From: Syntrophaceae bacterium UBA2188
Lineage (GTDB): Bacteria > Desulfobacterota > BSN033 > UBA1163
NCBI GenBank assembly: GCA_002327985.1
Contig: DCVM01000030.1
Span: 1 to 14,158, forward strand
Direction: 5' to 3'
Length of the DNA stretch: 14,158 nucleotides
Shown: positions 6,068 through 13,083 of the stretch, in pieces
Layout: each line of letters opens with the position of its first letter
How positions within the stretch are numbered: the stretch's first letter is position 1
The notes under the pieces: model-generated
Seen by the model: only the letters and a program-made list of their open reading frames with translations
Databases searched by the model: none
Told to the model about the DNA's origin: nothing
Translations under genes and position numbers: made by a program

Positions 6068-7366
6068 ATGATTCCAAGATATACCCGACCGGAGATGGCA
6101 AAGATTTGGACGGATCAGAGAAAGTTTGAAACCTGGCTCCAAATTGAACTGGTGGTCTGCGAGGCCCTTTCCCAATTGGGGGAGATTCCGGCAGAGGCTG
6201 TTCTTGAGATCAAAGAGAAGGCCTCCTTTGATATTCGACGAATTGATGAAATCGAGAAGGTGACGAAACACGACGTCCTCGCTTTCCTGACCAATGTGGG
6301 GGAGTCGATCGGCCCCCTTTCAAGATATCTCCATTATGGCCTCACCTCTTCGGACATTCTTGACACCTCCCTGGCCCTGCTTCTAAAAGAGGCATCGGAA
6401 ATGATCCTTCAGGACCTCCATCGGCTTTTAGAGGTGCTAAAGAAAAAGGCCTTCCAATATCAGGACACCTTGATGATTGGTCGATCCCATGGCATTCATG
6501 CTGAACCCTTGACGTTCGGTCTCAAAATGACCCTCTGGTATGATGAAATGAAACGAAATCTCATCCGTATGGAGAGAGCCAAGGAGGCCGTGAGCGTCGG
6601 AAAAATTTCAGGAGCCGTGGGAACCTTTGCCCATATCCCTCCCTTTATTGAAGAGTTTGTCTGTCAAAGGCTGGGACTCAAACCAGCACCCATCTCGACA
6701 CAGATTGTTCAGAGGGATCATCATGCCGAATTCTTTACCACCCTCGCCATTCTTGCCTCCTCGATAGAAAAATTTTCGGTCGAACTCAGGCACCTCCAGC
6801 GAACCGAGGTGTTGGAAGCGGAGGAATCCTTTTCCAAGGGGCAGAAGGGTTCTTCGGCCATGCCCCACAAGAGGAATCCCATCTCCTCAGAAAACCTCTC
6901 TGGCCTAGCACGCCTGGTACGTTCTCACAGTTTGGCAGCGCTGGAAAACATTGCTCTCTGGCACGAACGCGACATCAGCCACTCCTCTGTGGAAAGGGTG
7001 ATCGCCCCGGATGCCACGATTCTGATCGATTACATGCTCAACCGCTTCACCTCTCTGATGGAAAACCTCATCGTCTATCCGGAAAACATGAAAGCCAATT
7101 TGGAAAAGATGGGGGGTCTTATTTTTTCGGAATCGATCCTTCTCCATCTGGCCAAAAAAGGTTTCTCCAGGGAGGATGCCTATGGAGTGGTTCAGAGGAA
7201 TGCGATGAAGGTTTGGGAGAAGGGTGAGGATTTCAAAACCCTTCTCTCCCAGGATGAAACCATCCGGGGTCTTATGACCCAAAAGGAACTCGACTCCCTC
7301 TTCGATGTCCGGACTCATCTGAAGCACGTCGAGGATATTTATCGAAGAGTCTTTGGAGATTCTTAA
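6068..7366 (+). CDS. purB: Adenylosuccinate lyase
   Basis: A 432-residue cytosolic enzyme of purine synthesis. It splits SAICAR to AICAR plus fumarate and adenylosuccinate to AMP plus fumarate, and acts as a homotetramer. The fumarase/aspartase superfamily signature GSSAMPHKRNP is at 261-271 and supplies the mobile-loop catalytic serine. His68 (TKHDV) and His141 (GRSHGIHAEP) are the active-site histidines, and TSSD is at 93-96. The length and N-terminus (MIPRYTRPEM) fit the short bacterial PurB type rather than the longer E. coli type. The start is supported by GAGGAG with five bases of spacing. It is the first gene of a plus-strand operon, and the ftsH ATG follows its stop with no gap. Adenylosuccinate lyase in an operon with a membrane protease is not an obvious functional pairing. 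Confidence 0.96.
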   Translation: MIPRYTRPEMAKIWTDQRKFETWLQIELVVCEALSQLGEIPAEAVLEIKEKASFDIRRIDEIEKVTKHDVLAFLTNVGESIGPLSRYLHYGLTSSDILDTSLALLLKEASEMILQDLHRLLEVLKKKAFQYQDTLMIGRSHGIHAEPLTFGLKMTLWYDEMKRNLIRMERAKEAVSVGKISGAVGTFAHIPPFIEEFVCQRLGLKPAPISTQIVQRDHHAEFFTTLAILASSIEKFSVELRHLQRTEVLEAEESFSKGQKGSSAMPHKRNPISSENLSGLARLVRSHSLAALENIALWHERDISHSSVERVIAPDATILIDYMLNRFTSLMENLIVYPENMKANLEKMGGLIFSESILLHLAKKGFSREDAYGVVQRNAMKVWEKGEDFKTLLSQDETIRGLMTQKELDSLFDVRTHLKHVEDIYRRVFGDS

Positions 7367-9253
7367 ATGAAGAAGGACCAAAAAACTTCCACGGACCTGA
7401 GAGATCTTCTTCGACTCAAAGCACCCTCAGATCGCGGCGGAAAGAAACCCATTCTGAAAAAAACCCACTTTACGATCTGGTATTTCGTGATCGCCTTTCT
7501 CATCATTATGCTCATTCAAAATTATATGGTCTCGAGAAAGGTGGAAGATGTCATCCCTTACAGTGAATTTAAGGAGTCCTTAAGGACGGGTAAGATCAAA
7601 GCCCTGACCATTACCCAAGAATCGATCAACGGCGAGAGGGAGACCGAAAAAGGTCCCCGGGCCTTCCACACGGTACGAGTGGAAGACCCGGACCTGGTGA
7701 AGGAGTTGGAGACCCACCAGGTTCAATATCGAGGAAAGATTGATAGCAAATGGCTCACCAATATCATTTCCTGGATCATTCCGCTTGTCTTTTTCTTTAT
7801 CTTATGGAGGATCCTCTTCTCCCGAATTGGACCGGAGACGAGTGTGATGTCTTTTGGAAAGAGCCGTGCAAAGATTTATGCGGAGAAAGAGAAAAAAATC
7901 ACCTTCTCGGATGTGGCTGGAATCGATGAGGCAAAAGAGGAATTGAAAGAGGTGGTGGAGTTTCTTAAAACTCCGGGAAAATTTCAACGCCTCGGCGGAA
8001 AGATTCCCAAGGGAGTTCTCTTGGTGGGAATGCCCGGGACTGGAAAAACCTTGCTCGCCCGGGCCGTGGCCGGAGAGGCAAACGTTCCCTTTTTCTCCAT
8101 CAGCGGTTCTAATTTTGTGGAGATGTTTGTCGGTGTGGGAGCAGCAAGGGTGAGGGATCTATTTGGACAGGCCCAAAACCACGCCCCCTGCATCATCTTC
8201 ATTGATGAACTGGATGCCTTGGGAAAGGCACGCGGGGTCAATCCCATGGGCCGGCATGATGAACAGGAACAGACGCTCAATCAACTTTTGGCAGAGATGG
8301 ATGGATTTGATCCTAATACAGGCGTGATCATCATGGCCGCTACCAACCGACCTGAAATTTTAGATCCCGCTCTTCTCAGGCCCGGTCGATTCGACCGTCA
8401 TGTGGTCGTGGATCGACCCGACATCAATGGTCGAGAGGAGATTCTCAAGATCCATGCCCGGCATGTCAAATTATCTCCTGATGTGGACTTGAGGGTCATC
8501 GCTTCGAGGACACCAGGATTCGTGGGGGCCGATCTGGCCAATATCGTAAACGAGTCAGCCCTCCTCGCCGCCCGGAAAAACAAGGAATCTGTCGAAATGG
8601 CCGACATCGAAGAGGCCATCGACCGCGTGATCGCCGGATTGGAGAAGAAGGGAAGGTTGATGTCAAAGAAGGAAAAGGAGATCGTTGCCTTTCATGAGTC
8701 CGGGCATGCGATTGTGGCCTCCCTCCTGCCAAACGCCGATCCCGTTCGTCGGATTTCCATCGTTCCGCGAGGGATCTCCGCCTTGGGTTATACGCTCCAA
8801 CTGCCGACCGAGGATCGTTACCTGATGACGAAAACAGAACTCTTGGATCGCCTGGCGGTTTTGCTGGGTGGAAGAGTGGCAGAGGAAATCTTTTTTGGGG
8901 AGATCTCGACCGGGGCTCATAACGATCTCCAGCGGGCGACCGATATCGCCACCAGTATGGTGAAAGAATTCGGGATGAGTGAAAAACTGGGTTACGTCAC
9001 CTATGAAAAAGAGAAGAAACCCCTGTTCCTGCCTTCTTCCCTCTTCCCCACGAGGGAATACAGTGAAGACACGGCCAAACAGATTGATGAAGAAGTGAAA
9101 AAGATTGTCGATGATACCTATCTCAGGGTGAAAGAGATCCTGATGGACAAGAAGGATAAACTGGAAGAACTGGCCCGTCTCTTATTGGAAAAGGAGGTGG
9201 TCGAGGAGGGAGATCTGAAAAAGATACTTAATTTAACCCCCACGAATCCATGA
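7367..9253 (+). CDS. ftsH: ATP-dependent zinc metalloprotease FtsH
   Basis: A 628-residue membrane-anchored AAA+ protease that forms hexamers and degrades misfolded membrane proteins and some regulators. A basic cytosolic N-tail (1-35) leads to membrane segment 1 (about 36-55), a small periplasmic domain (about 56-128) and membrane segment 2 (about 132-152). The AAA domain has Walker A GMPGTGKT (221-228), pore loop FVG (254-256), Walker B IIFIDELDA (276-284) and the second region of homology from ATNRPE to GRFDR (325-343). The peptidase domain has HESGH (443-447), with the third zinc ligand Asp520 in STGAHND. The usual FtsH motifs are GPPGTGKT and DEIDA, so Met222 and Leu282 are mild departures and may mark a paralogue. 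It abuts purB (GGAG 7355-7358 lies inside purB), and its TGA overlaps the next ATG. Confidence 0.95.
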   Translation: MKKDQKTSTDLRDLLRLKAPSDRGGKKPILKKTHFTIWYFVIAFLIIMLIQNYMVSRKVEDVIPYSEFKESLRTGKIKALTITQESINGERETEKGPRAFHTVRVEDPDLVKELETHQVQYRGKIDSKWLTNIISWIIPLVFFFILWRILFSRIGPETSVMSFGKSRAKIYAEKEKKITFSDVAGIDEAKEELKEVVEFLKTPGKFQRLGGKIPKGVLLVGMPGTGKTLLARAVAGEANVPFFSISGSNFVEMFVGVGAARVRDLFGQAQNHAPCIIFIDELDALGKARGVNPMGRHDEQEQTLNQLLAEMDGFDPNTGVIIMAATNRPEILDPALLRPGRFDRHVVVDRPDINGREEILKIHARHVKLSPDVDLRVIASRTPGFVGADLANIVNESALLAARKNKESVEMADIEEAIDRVIAGLEKKGRLMSKKEKEIVAFHESGHAIVASLLPNADPVRRISIVPRGISALGYTLQLPTEDRYLMTKTELLDRLAVLLGGRVAEEIFFGEISTGAHNDLQRATDIATSMVKEFGMSEKLGYVTYEKEKKPLFLPSSLFPTREYSEDTAKQIDEEVKKIVDDTYLRVKEILMDKKDKLEELARLLLEKEVVEEGDLKKILNLTPTNP

Positions 9254-9951
9254 TCAAAAACATTTTAAAACATCTTCGAGCAAAGATCTTTACGGGAATC
9301 CTGGTTATCTTGCCCCTGGGGATCACCTTTCTTGTCCTGAAGTTTGTCTTCAACACCCTGGATAATATCCTCGGTCCGCTGATGCCCCGATTATCCATAT
9401 TGTTTTTTGAACGGGAATATCTCATCCCTGGACTCGGGTTTATTGGTTTTTTCCTCTTGCTTTATCTCTTTGGGGTGATCGCCACCAATGTCTTGGGCCG
9501 TAAACTGGTTCACTGGACAGACCGCCTCTTCATTCATATACCGGTGGTCAAGAAGATCTATCTCTCCTCAAAACAATTGACCGACGCCTTTCGGGTTTCG
9601 CGAAAAGGCTCTTTCCGGCAAGCGGTCTTTGTCCAATTTCCTCAGGAAGGAAATTATATGCTCGGTTTTGTGACCAATGAATTGACGGACCGGGAGCAAC
9701 AGCCGAAAGTCACCGTTTTTATTCCAACGGCCTTCATCCCCCCCCAAGGATTCCTTCTCTTCCTTCCTAAAGAGAAGGTCCTCCCTTCCCAGATGACGAT
9801 CGAAGAGGCGATCAAGGCCGTGATGTCGTTGGGAATTGTCACGCCCCCAGCCCTATCGGCCCTGCTCTCTACCCCGAAATCAGAAAAGGAATCGGTTGAA
9901 AAGGTGAAAGGGATAAAGTATCTTAATCCAAACATCGAAGGAGGTCCTTGA
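9250..9951 (+). CDS. DUF502 family inner-membrane protein
   Basis: A 233-residue protein of the DUF502 family (Pfam PF04367), whose function is unknown to me. It has two hydrophobic segments, about 13-35 and 59-82. Family landmarks are the PGLGFIGFFLLLYLFGVIA stretch ending in NVLGRKL (about 60-86), then IPVVKKIYLSSKQ (about 97-109), and a soluble C-terminal domain containing VFIPTAFIPPQGFLLFLP. The last 35 residues are charged and probably flexible. The ATG overlaps the ftsH stop as ATGA, so translation is likely coupled. The context suggests a membrane-related role near FtsH, as partner or substrate, but this is inference only. Confidence 0.85.
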   Translation: MIKNILKHLRAKIFTGILVILPLGITFLVLKFVFNTLDNILGPLMPRLSILFFEREYLIPGLGFIGFFLLLYLFGVIATNVLGRKLVHWTDRLFIHIPVVKKIYLSSKQLTDAFRVSRKGSFRQAVFVQFPQEGNYMLGFVTNELTDREQQPKVTVFIPTAFIPPQGFLLFLPKEKVLPSQMTIEEAIKAVMSLGIVTPPALSALLSTPKSEKESVEKVKGIKYLNPNIEGGP

Positions 9952-9953
9952 TT

Positions 9954-10190
9954 ATGGAGGGTATTACGCTTCTGATAGCCGTGGTTGCACTGATCGTTTC
10001 CATCCTCGCCTACCAGCGCACAGGAGGGACCCAAGAAATGAAACGCCTGATCGAAACCAGCGCCTCTTCTCCTGACCTGAAGAAACAGATAGACGCCCTG
10101 GTGGCCATGACCGATTCCCTGCGAGAGAAGACCGCTGATGCACTGGATCGTTTAGAAAAGGCCATCCGGAAAACAGACAAAAGTGAGTAG
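9954..10190 (+). CDS. Small membrane-anchored helical protein, unknown function
   Basis: A 78-residue protein that I do not recognise. Residues 3-20 form one hydrophobic segment (ITLLIAVVALIVSILAY). The rest is charged and helix-forming, with a spacing of hydrophobic residues (KKQIDALVAMTDSLREKTADALDRLEKAI) compatible with a short coiled coil. The ATG at 9954 is preferred over the TTG at 9948 because GGAGG at 9940-9944 is nine bases from the ATG but only three from the TTG. It begins three bases after the DUF502 stop and is the last gene of the purB-ftsH unit. The layout, a single N-terminal anchor with an exposed helical tail, resembles small regulators or adaptors of membrane proteins; no function is assigned. 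Confidence 0.7.
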   Translation: MEGITLLIAVVALIVSILAYQRTGGTQEMKRLIETSASSPDLKKQIDALVAMTDSLREKTADALDRLEKAIRKTDKSE

Positions 10191-10194
10191 GCTC

Positions 10195-10220
10195 GACCCT
10201 GTCCGGGATCAAGGGTCCCG
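10195..10220 (+). other. Two competing hairpins between the ftsH operon and glgA
   Basis: GACCCT (10195-10200) can pair with AGGGTC (10212-10217). Alternatively CGGGA (10204-10208) can pair with TCCCG (10216-10220). The two stems share bases and exclude each other. Only TTTT (10228-10231) follows, after several G/C bases, so this is at best a weak terminator for the upstream operon. The 78-base gap otherwise holds GGGGAG (10257-10262), the glgA ribosome binding site. Confidence 0.3.
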
Positions 10221-10268
10221 TGTGCCGTTTTAAGTTGACCATGTCTTCTTTTTGTTGGGGAGTTCTTT

Positions 10269-11753
10269 ATGGATCATCCTTTACGTATTCTTTTTGTGAC
10301 GCCTGAGGCGGTCCCTTATGCTAAGACAGGAGGATTGGCGGATGTGGCAGGAGCCCTTCCAAAATCCCTCCAGGCACTGGGAGCTGAAATTAACTTAGTC
10401 ATGCCCTATTATCGGATGGTCAAGGGTTCTGGACTCCCCCACCAATATTTGGGGGGAGAAATAGAGGTCCCCATGGGGGATGAAAAGCTCAAGGCGGATC
10501 TCTATCTGGGGCACCTCAACCCACACGTCCCGATCTATTTCATCGGTCGGGAGGAGTTTTTTGACAGGGAATATCTCTACAGTACCCCCAGGGGTGATTA
10601 CTTTGACAATGCTGAGCGTTTCATCTTTTTTTCCAAGGCAGCCCTCCTTCTCTGTCAGCACCTTGGGTTTTCTCCCGATATCCTCCATCATCATGAATGG
10701 CAAACCGGATTGATCCCCGCCTATCTCAAATCGGTATACCAAAACAATCCTCTTTTTCGCCATACCGCGGTGATCTTCACCATTCATAATATTGCCTATC
10801 AGGGATTGTTCAAAAAGGAGAAGTTCTGGCTCACCGGCCTCCCCGCAGAGATGTACAATCCGGAGGGGATCGAATTCTGGGAGAGAATCAACTTCATGAA
10901 GGCAGGGATTGTGTATGCGGATGCCATCAATACCGTAAGCAAAAAATATAGCGAAGAGATCCAAACCCCTGAATTCGGTTATGGATTGGAAGGCATCCTG
11001 AGGAAGAGAAAGAAAGATCTTTACGGCATTCTCAACGGAGTGGACTATCAGGATTGGAATCCTTCCCATGACTCTTACCTGATCGCTCCCTACCACTTGA
11101 AAGACCTTTCCGGAAAAAGGGAATGCAAAAAGGACCTTCTAAACGAATTTCATCTTCCCCCTTCCCTCAACGATGTCCCCCTTTTAGGGATGATCTCTCG
11201 GCTGGCTGATCAGAAAGGATTCGATCTTCTGATGGAAATTTTAGAGGAACTGTTTGCTCTCGACATCGGATTCGTACTTCTCGGAACCGGCGAGCAGAAG
11301 TATCATGACCTTTTTACCCAGGTCGCCCACAAATATCCTCAAAAAGCAGGGATCCGCATCGCCTATGATGACCACCTGGCTCATAAAATTGAGGCGGGGG
11401 CAGATATCTTCCTCATGCCATCGAAATATGAGCCCTGCGGCCTCAATCAAATCTATAGTCTGAAATATGGAACGATCCCCGTGGTGCGTGCGACCGGAGG
11501 TCTGGACGATACCGTCACCCACTACGATCCAGCTACGAAAAAAGGAAATGGCTTCAAATTTGTCCGTTATGATGCCAAGGAATTCCTCAGCACCATCAAG
11601 ATGGCGATCCGTTTTTATGATCAACCCGAGCATTGGACATCCCTCCTCCAGAATGCCCTGGCCGCCGATTTTTCCTGGGGAAGGTCGGCTGAGACCTATC
11701 TTCAGCTCTATCGGAAGGCATGGGAGGAGAAGAGAGGAAAGATCGCCACTTAA
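10269..11753 (+). CDS. glgA: Glycogen/starch synthase (GT5)
   Basis: A 494-residue cytosolic glycosyltransferase that extends alpha-1,4-glucan from ADP-glucose (or UDP-glucose). The GT5 nucleotide-sugar motif KTGGLADVAGALP is at 19-31. HHHEWQTGL (140-148) matches the conserved acceptor-side His region, usually HAHDWQT. TIHNIAYQGLF is at 171-181. Arg311 and Lys316 (SRLADQKG) are the expected phosphate-binding pair, and EPCGLNQIYSLKYGT (388-402) holds the E-X7-E-like motif of retaining GT-B enzymes. The protein is full length with no starch-binding domain. GGGGAG precedes the ATG by six bases. It is followed after 17 bases by the rhodanese gene. No glgB, glgC or glgP is in the window, so glycogen genes are scattered in this genome or lie outside. 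Confidence 0.95.
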   Translation: MDHPLRILFVTPEAVPYAKTGGLADVAGALPKSLQALGAEINLVMPYYRMVKGSGLPHQYLGGEIEVPMGDEKLKADLYLGHLNPHVPIYFIGREEFFDREYLYSTPRGDYFDNAERFIFFSKAALLLCQHLGFSPDILHHHEWQTGLIPAYLKSVYQNNPLFRHTAVIFTIHNIAYQGLFKKEKFWLTGLPAEMYNPEGIEFWERINFMKAGIVYADAINTVSKKYSEEIQTPEFGYGLEGILRKRKKDLYGILNGVDYQDWNPSHDSYLIAPYHLKDLSGKRECKKDLLNEFHLPPSLNDVPLLGMISRLADQKGFDLLMEILEELFALDIGFVLLGTGEQKYHDLFTQVAHKYPQKAGIRIAYDDHLAHKIEAGADIFLMPSKYEPCGLNQIYSLKYGTIPVVRATGGLDDTVTHYDPATKKGNGFKFVRYDAKEFLSTIKMAIRFYDQPEHWTSLLQNALAADFSWGRSAETYLQLYRKAWEEKRGKIAT

Positions 11754-11770
11754 AACGTTCGGAGGTTGTG

Positions 11771-12703
11771 ATGGAGAAACGAAGATCCCTTGCACGGACG
11801 GTTGAAATTCTAATTTTAACTTTTTTTTTTCTTCCAACCTTTCTTTTTGCCAAGAGCCCTCCCATAAAAAATTTTGACCATCCCAGACTGATTGAAACAC
11901 GGGAGTTTCAAAATCTCACCCACCATCCTTCCATTCGTATCGTGGATTTGAGAATCTCATTTCTTGATTATCTCAGGGGACATATCCCCAATGCGGTCTA
12001 TCTCCACGTGGACAATCTATTCGTTCCAGAAAAGGGCATCCCGGCTCAGGCTCCTGATCGCATCTGTTTAGAAAGATTATTAGGAGACAATTTAGGCCTT
12101 TCCAATCAAATGTGGGTAATCCTATACTCCGAAAAATCAAATCCCAATGCGGCCTTCCTCGCCTGGACCTTAGATTTTTTAGGTCATAAAAAAGTGGGGA
12201 TCCTGAATGGAGGATGGGAAAAATGGGTCTCGGAAAAGCTTCCCACCACCCAGGAGTACCCGTCTTTTCTCCCTAACAAATTTTTTGGAAAGGTAATCCG
12301 TGAAACGTTAGCAGATAAAAAATGGGTCCGTGATCGGCTCATGGCCAAACAGGTTCAGATCCTGGATGCCCGTTCTCCGAAACAATACAGCGGCGAAGAA
12401 GGGGAAGAAATTCGGAGAGGCCATATCCCAGGGGCTAAGAACCTATTTTGGGAAACGACCTTAGAGGGGGAAGAAATCAGGGTGTGGAAGAAAAAAGAGG
12501 ACCTGGAGAAACTCCTTGCAGAATGGCGAATCACGAGAGACAAAGAAACCATTGTCCATTGTCGAACGGGGAGGGAGGCAAGCCATCTCTATTTCACCCT
12601 GAAATATGTGATCGGGTTTCCCAATGTCCGCCTCTATCGTGGCTCCTGGGTCGAGTGGTCCGCCGACAGGAACATGCCCGTCAAAATCGGAATGGATCCG
12701 TAA
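11771..12703 (+). CDS. Exported two-domain rhodanese-like sulfurtransferase
   Basis: A 310-residue protein with a signal-like N-terminus: basic MEKRRSLAR, hydrophobic residues 11-26, and likely cleavage after FLFA27. There is no lipobox cysteine. Two rhodanese domains follow. The first (about 38-160) has DLRISFLDYLRGHIPNA and ILNGGWEKW, but its active-site position reads ILYSEKSN with no Cys, so it is catalytically dead. The second (about 172-303) has LDARSPKQY, RGHIPGAKNL and the active loop VHCRTGREAS with Cys264, so it should carry persulfide. This fits thiosulfate/3-mercaptopyruvate sulfurtransferases, in which only the C-terminal domain is active. The loop CRTGRE does not match the CGSGVT of mercaptopyruvate enzymes, so thiosulfate is the likelier donor. 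ATG 11771 is chosen over 11720, which lies inside glgA, because GGAGG is five bases upstream. It shares the glgA transcript. Confidence 0.85.
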   Translation: MEKRRSLARTVEILILTFFFLPTFLFAKSPPIKNFDHPRLIETREFQNLTHHPSIRIVDLRISFLDYLRGHIPNAVYLHVDNLFVPEKGIPAQAPDRICLERLLGDNLGLSNQMWVILYSEKSNPNAAFLAWTLDFLGHKKVGILNGGWEKWVSEKLPTTQEYPSFLPNKFFGKVIRETLADKKWVRDRLMAKQVQILDARSPKQYSGEEGEEIRRGHIPGAKNLFWETTLEGEEIRVWKKKEDLEKLLAEWRITRDKETIVHCRTGREASHLYFTLKYVIGFPNVRLYRGSWVEWSADRNMPVKIGMDP

Positions 12704-12803
12704 ATTTCTGGTTTTTCCCCACCCCATTTATTTTTGCCTTTCCTCAAAGGGACGGGCAAAGAGGCGATCGAGAAACATCTTAGATACGAACCACAGAAAG
12801 TGA

Positions 12804-12975
12804 ACTACCCCGCAGCAAGCTGCGGGGCATCAAATTCTCTAAAAAACTTTCCTCCCCCTTGATGGGGGAGGATTAAGGTGGGGGTGATGATAAGATCATT
12901 TCCCCCTCACCCTAACCCTCTCCCCCCAGGGGAGAGGGAGGCCATTCATCCCCCCAGCAGAGCTGAGGGGTATTC
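12804..12975. repeat. Composite palindromic repeat (paired REP/MITE-like element)
   Basis: This element fills much of the 380-base gap between the rhodanese and transglycosylase genes. In order it holds a perfect 9-bp palindrome CCCCGCAGC/GCTGCGGGG (12808-12827), a 9-bp hairpin TCCTCCCCC/GGGGGAGGA with a 5-base loop (12850-12872), a 10-bp hairpin CCCTCTCCCC/GGGGAGAGGG with a 3-base loop (12916-12938), and a degenerate copy of the first palindrome (12950-12970: CCCC, one mismatch, CAGC/GCTG, GGGG). The two middle hairpins are followed and preceded respectively by TTAAGGTGGGGGTGA and TCACCCTAACC, so they look like head-to-head copies of one unit. No open reading frame lies inside. No T-run follows any stem, so termination is not the evident role. 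The rest of the gap (12704-12803) shows no feature. Confidence 0.7.
12903..12938. repeat. GC-rich hairpin repeat, copy 2
   Basis: This part of the composite element matches 81-116 at 33 of 36 positions. The differences leave the stem intact: its outer pair changes from T·G in copy 1 (94/116) to C-G here (12916/12938), and the loop changes from CAA to CCA. A substitution that preserves pairing suggests selection or copying of a folded unit rather than chance C-richness. Confidence 0.75.
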
Positions 12976-12999
12976 TGGCATATTTTTATAAATTTTGAC

Positions 13000-13029
13000 T
13001 TGACAAACTTGAGTGATCTGTGCCATTTA
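13000..13029 (+). promoter_or_regulatory. Weak candidate promoter for the transglycosylase gene
   Basis: A perfect TTGACA (13000-13005) lies in an AT-rich stretch 79 bases upstream of the start codon, but the bases 17-19 positions downstream (CATTTAT, 13024-13030) match the -10 box poorly. A separate TATAAA at 12987-12992 has no good -35 partner. The gene probably has its own promoter in this gap; its exact place is uncertain. Confidence 0.25.
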
Positions 13030-13083
13030 TGTGAAAATCTTTTTTAATTCCCCCTATCTGTTCATTATCTCAGGAGGAATTTC

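Noticed and set aside
10395..11096. Long antisense open frames, for example opposite glgA, purB and the aldehyde dehydrogenase
   Set aside because: They lie wholly opposite well-recognised genes, lack ribosome sites and give low-complexity or family-free translations; they are shadows of codon bias.
12808..12938. CRISPR array or tandem repeat suggested by repeated C-rich hairpins
   Set aside because: There are only two related inner units in opposite orientation, with no regular spacers and no cas genes.
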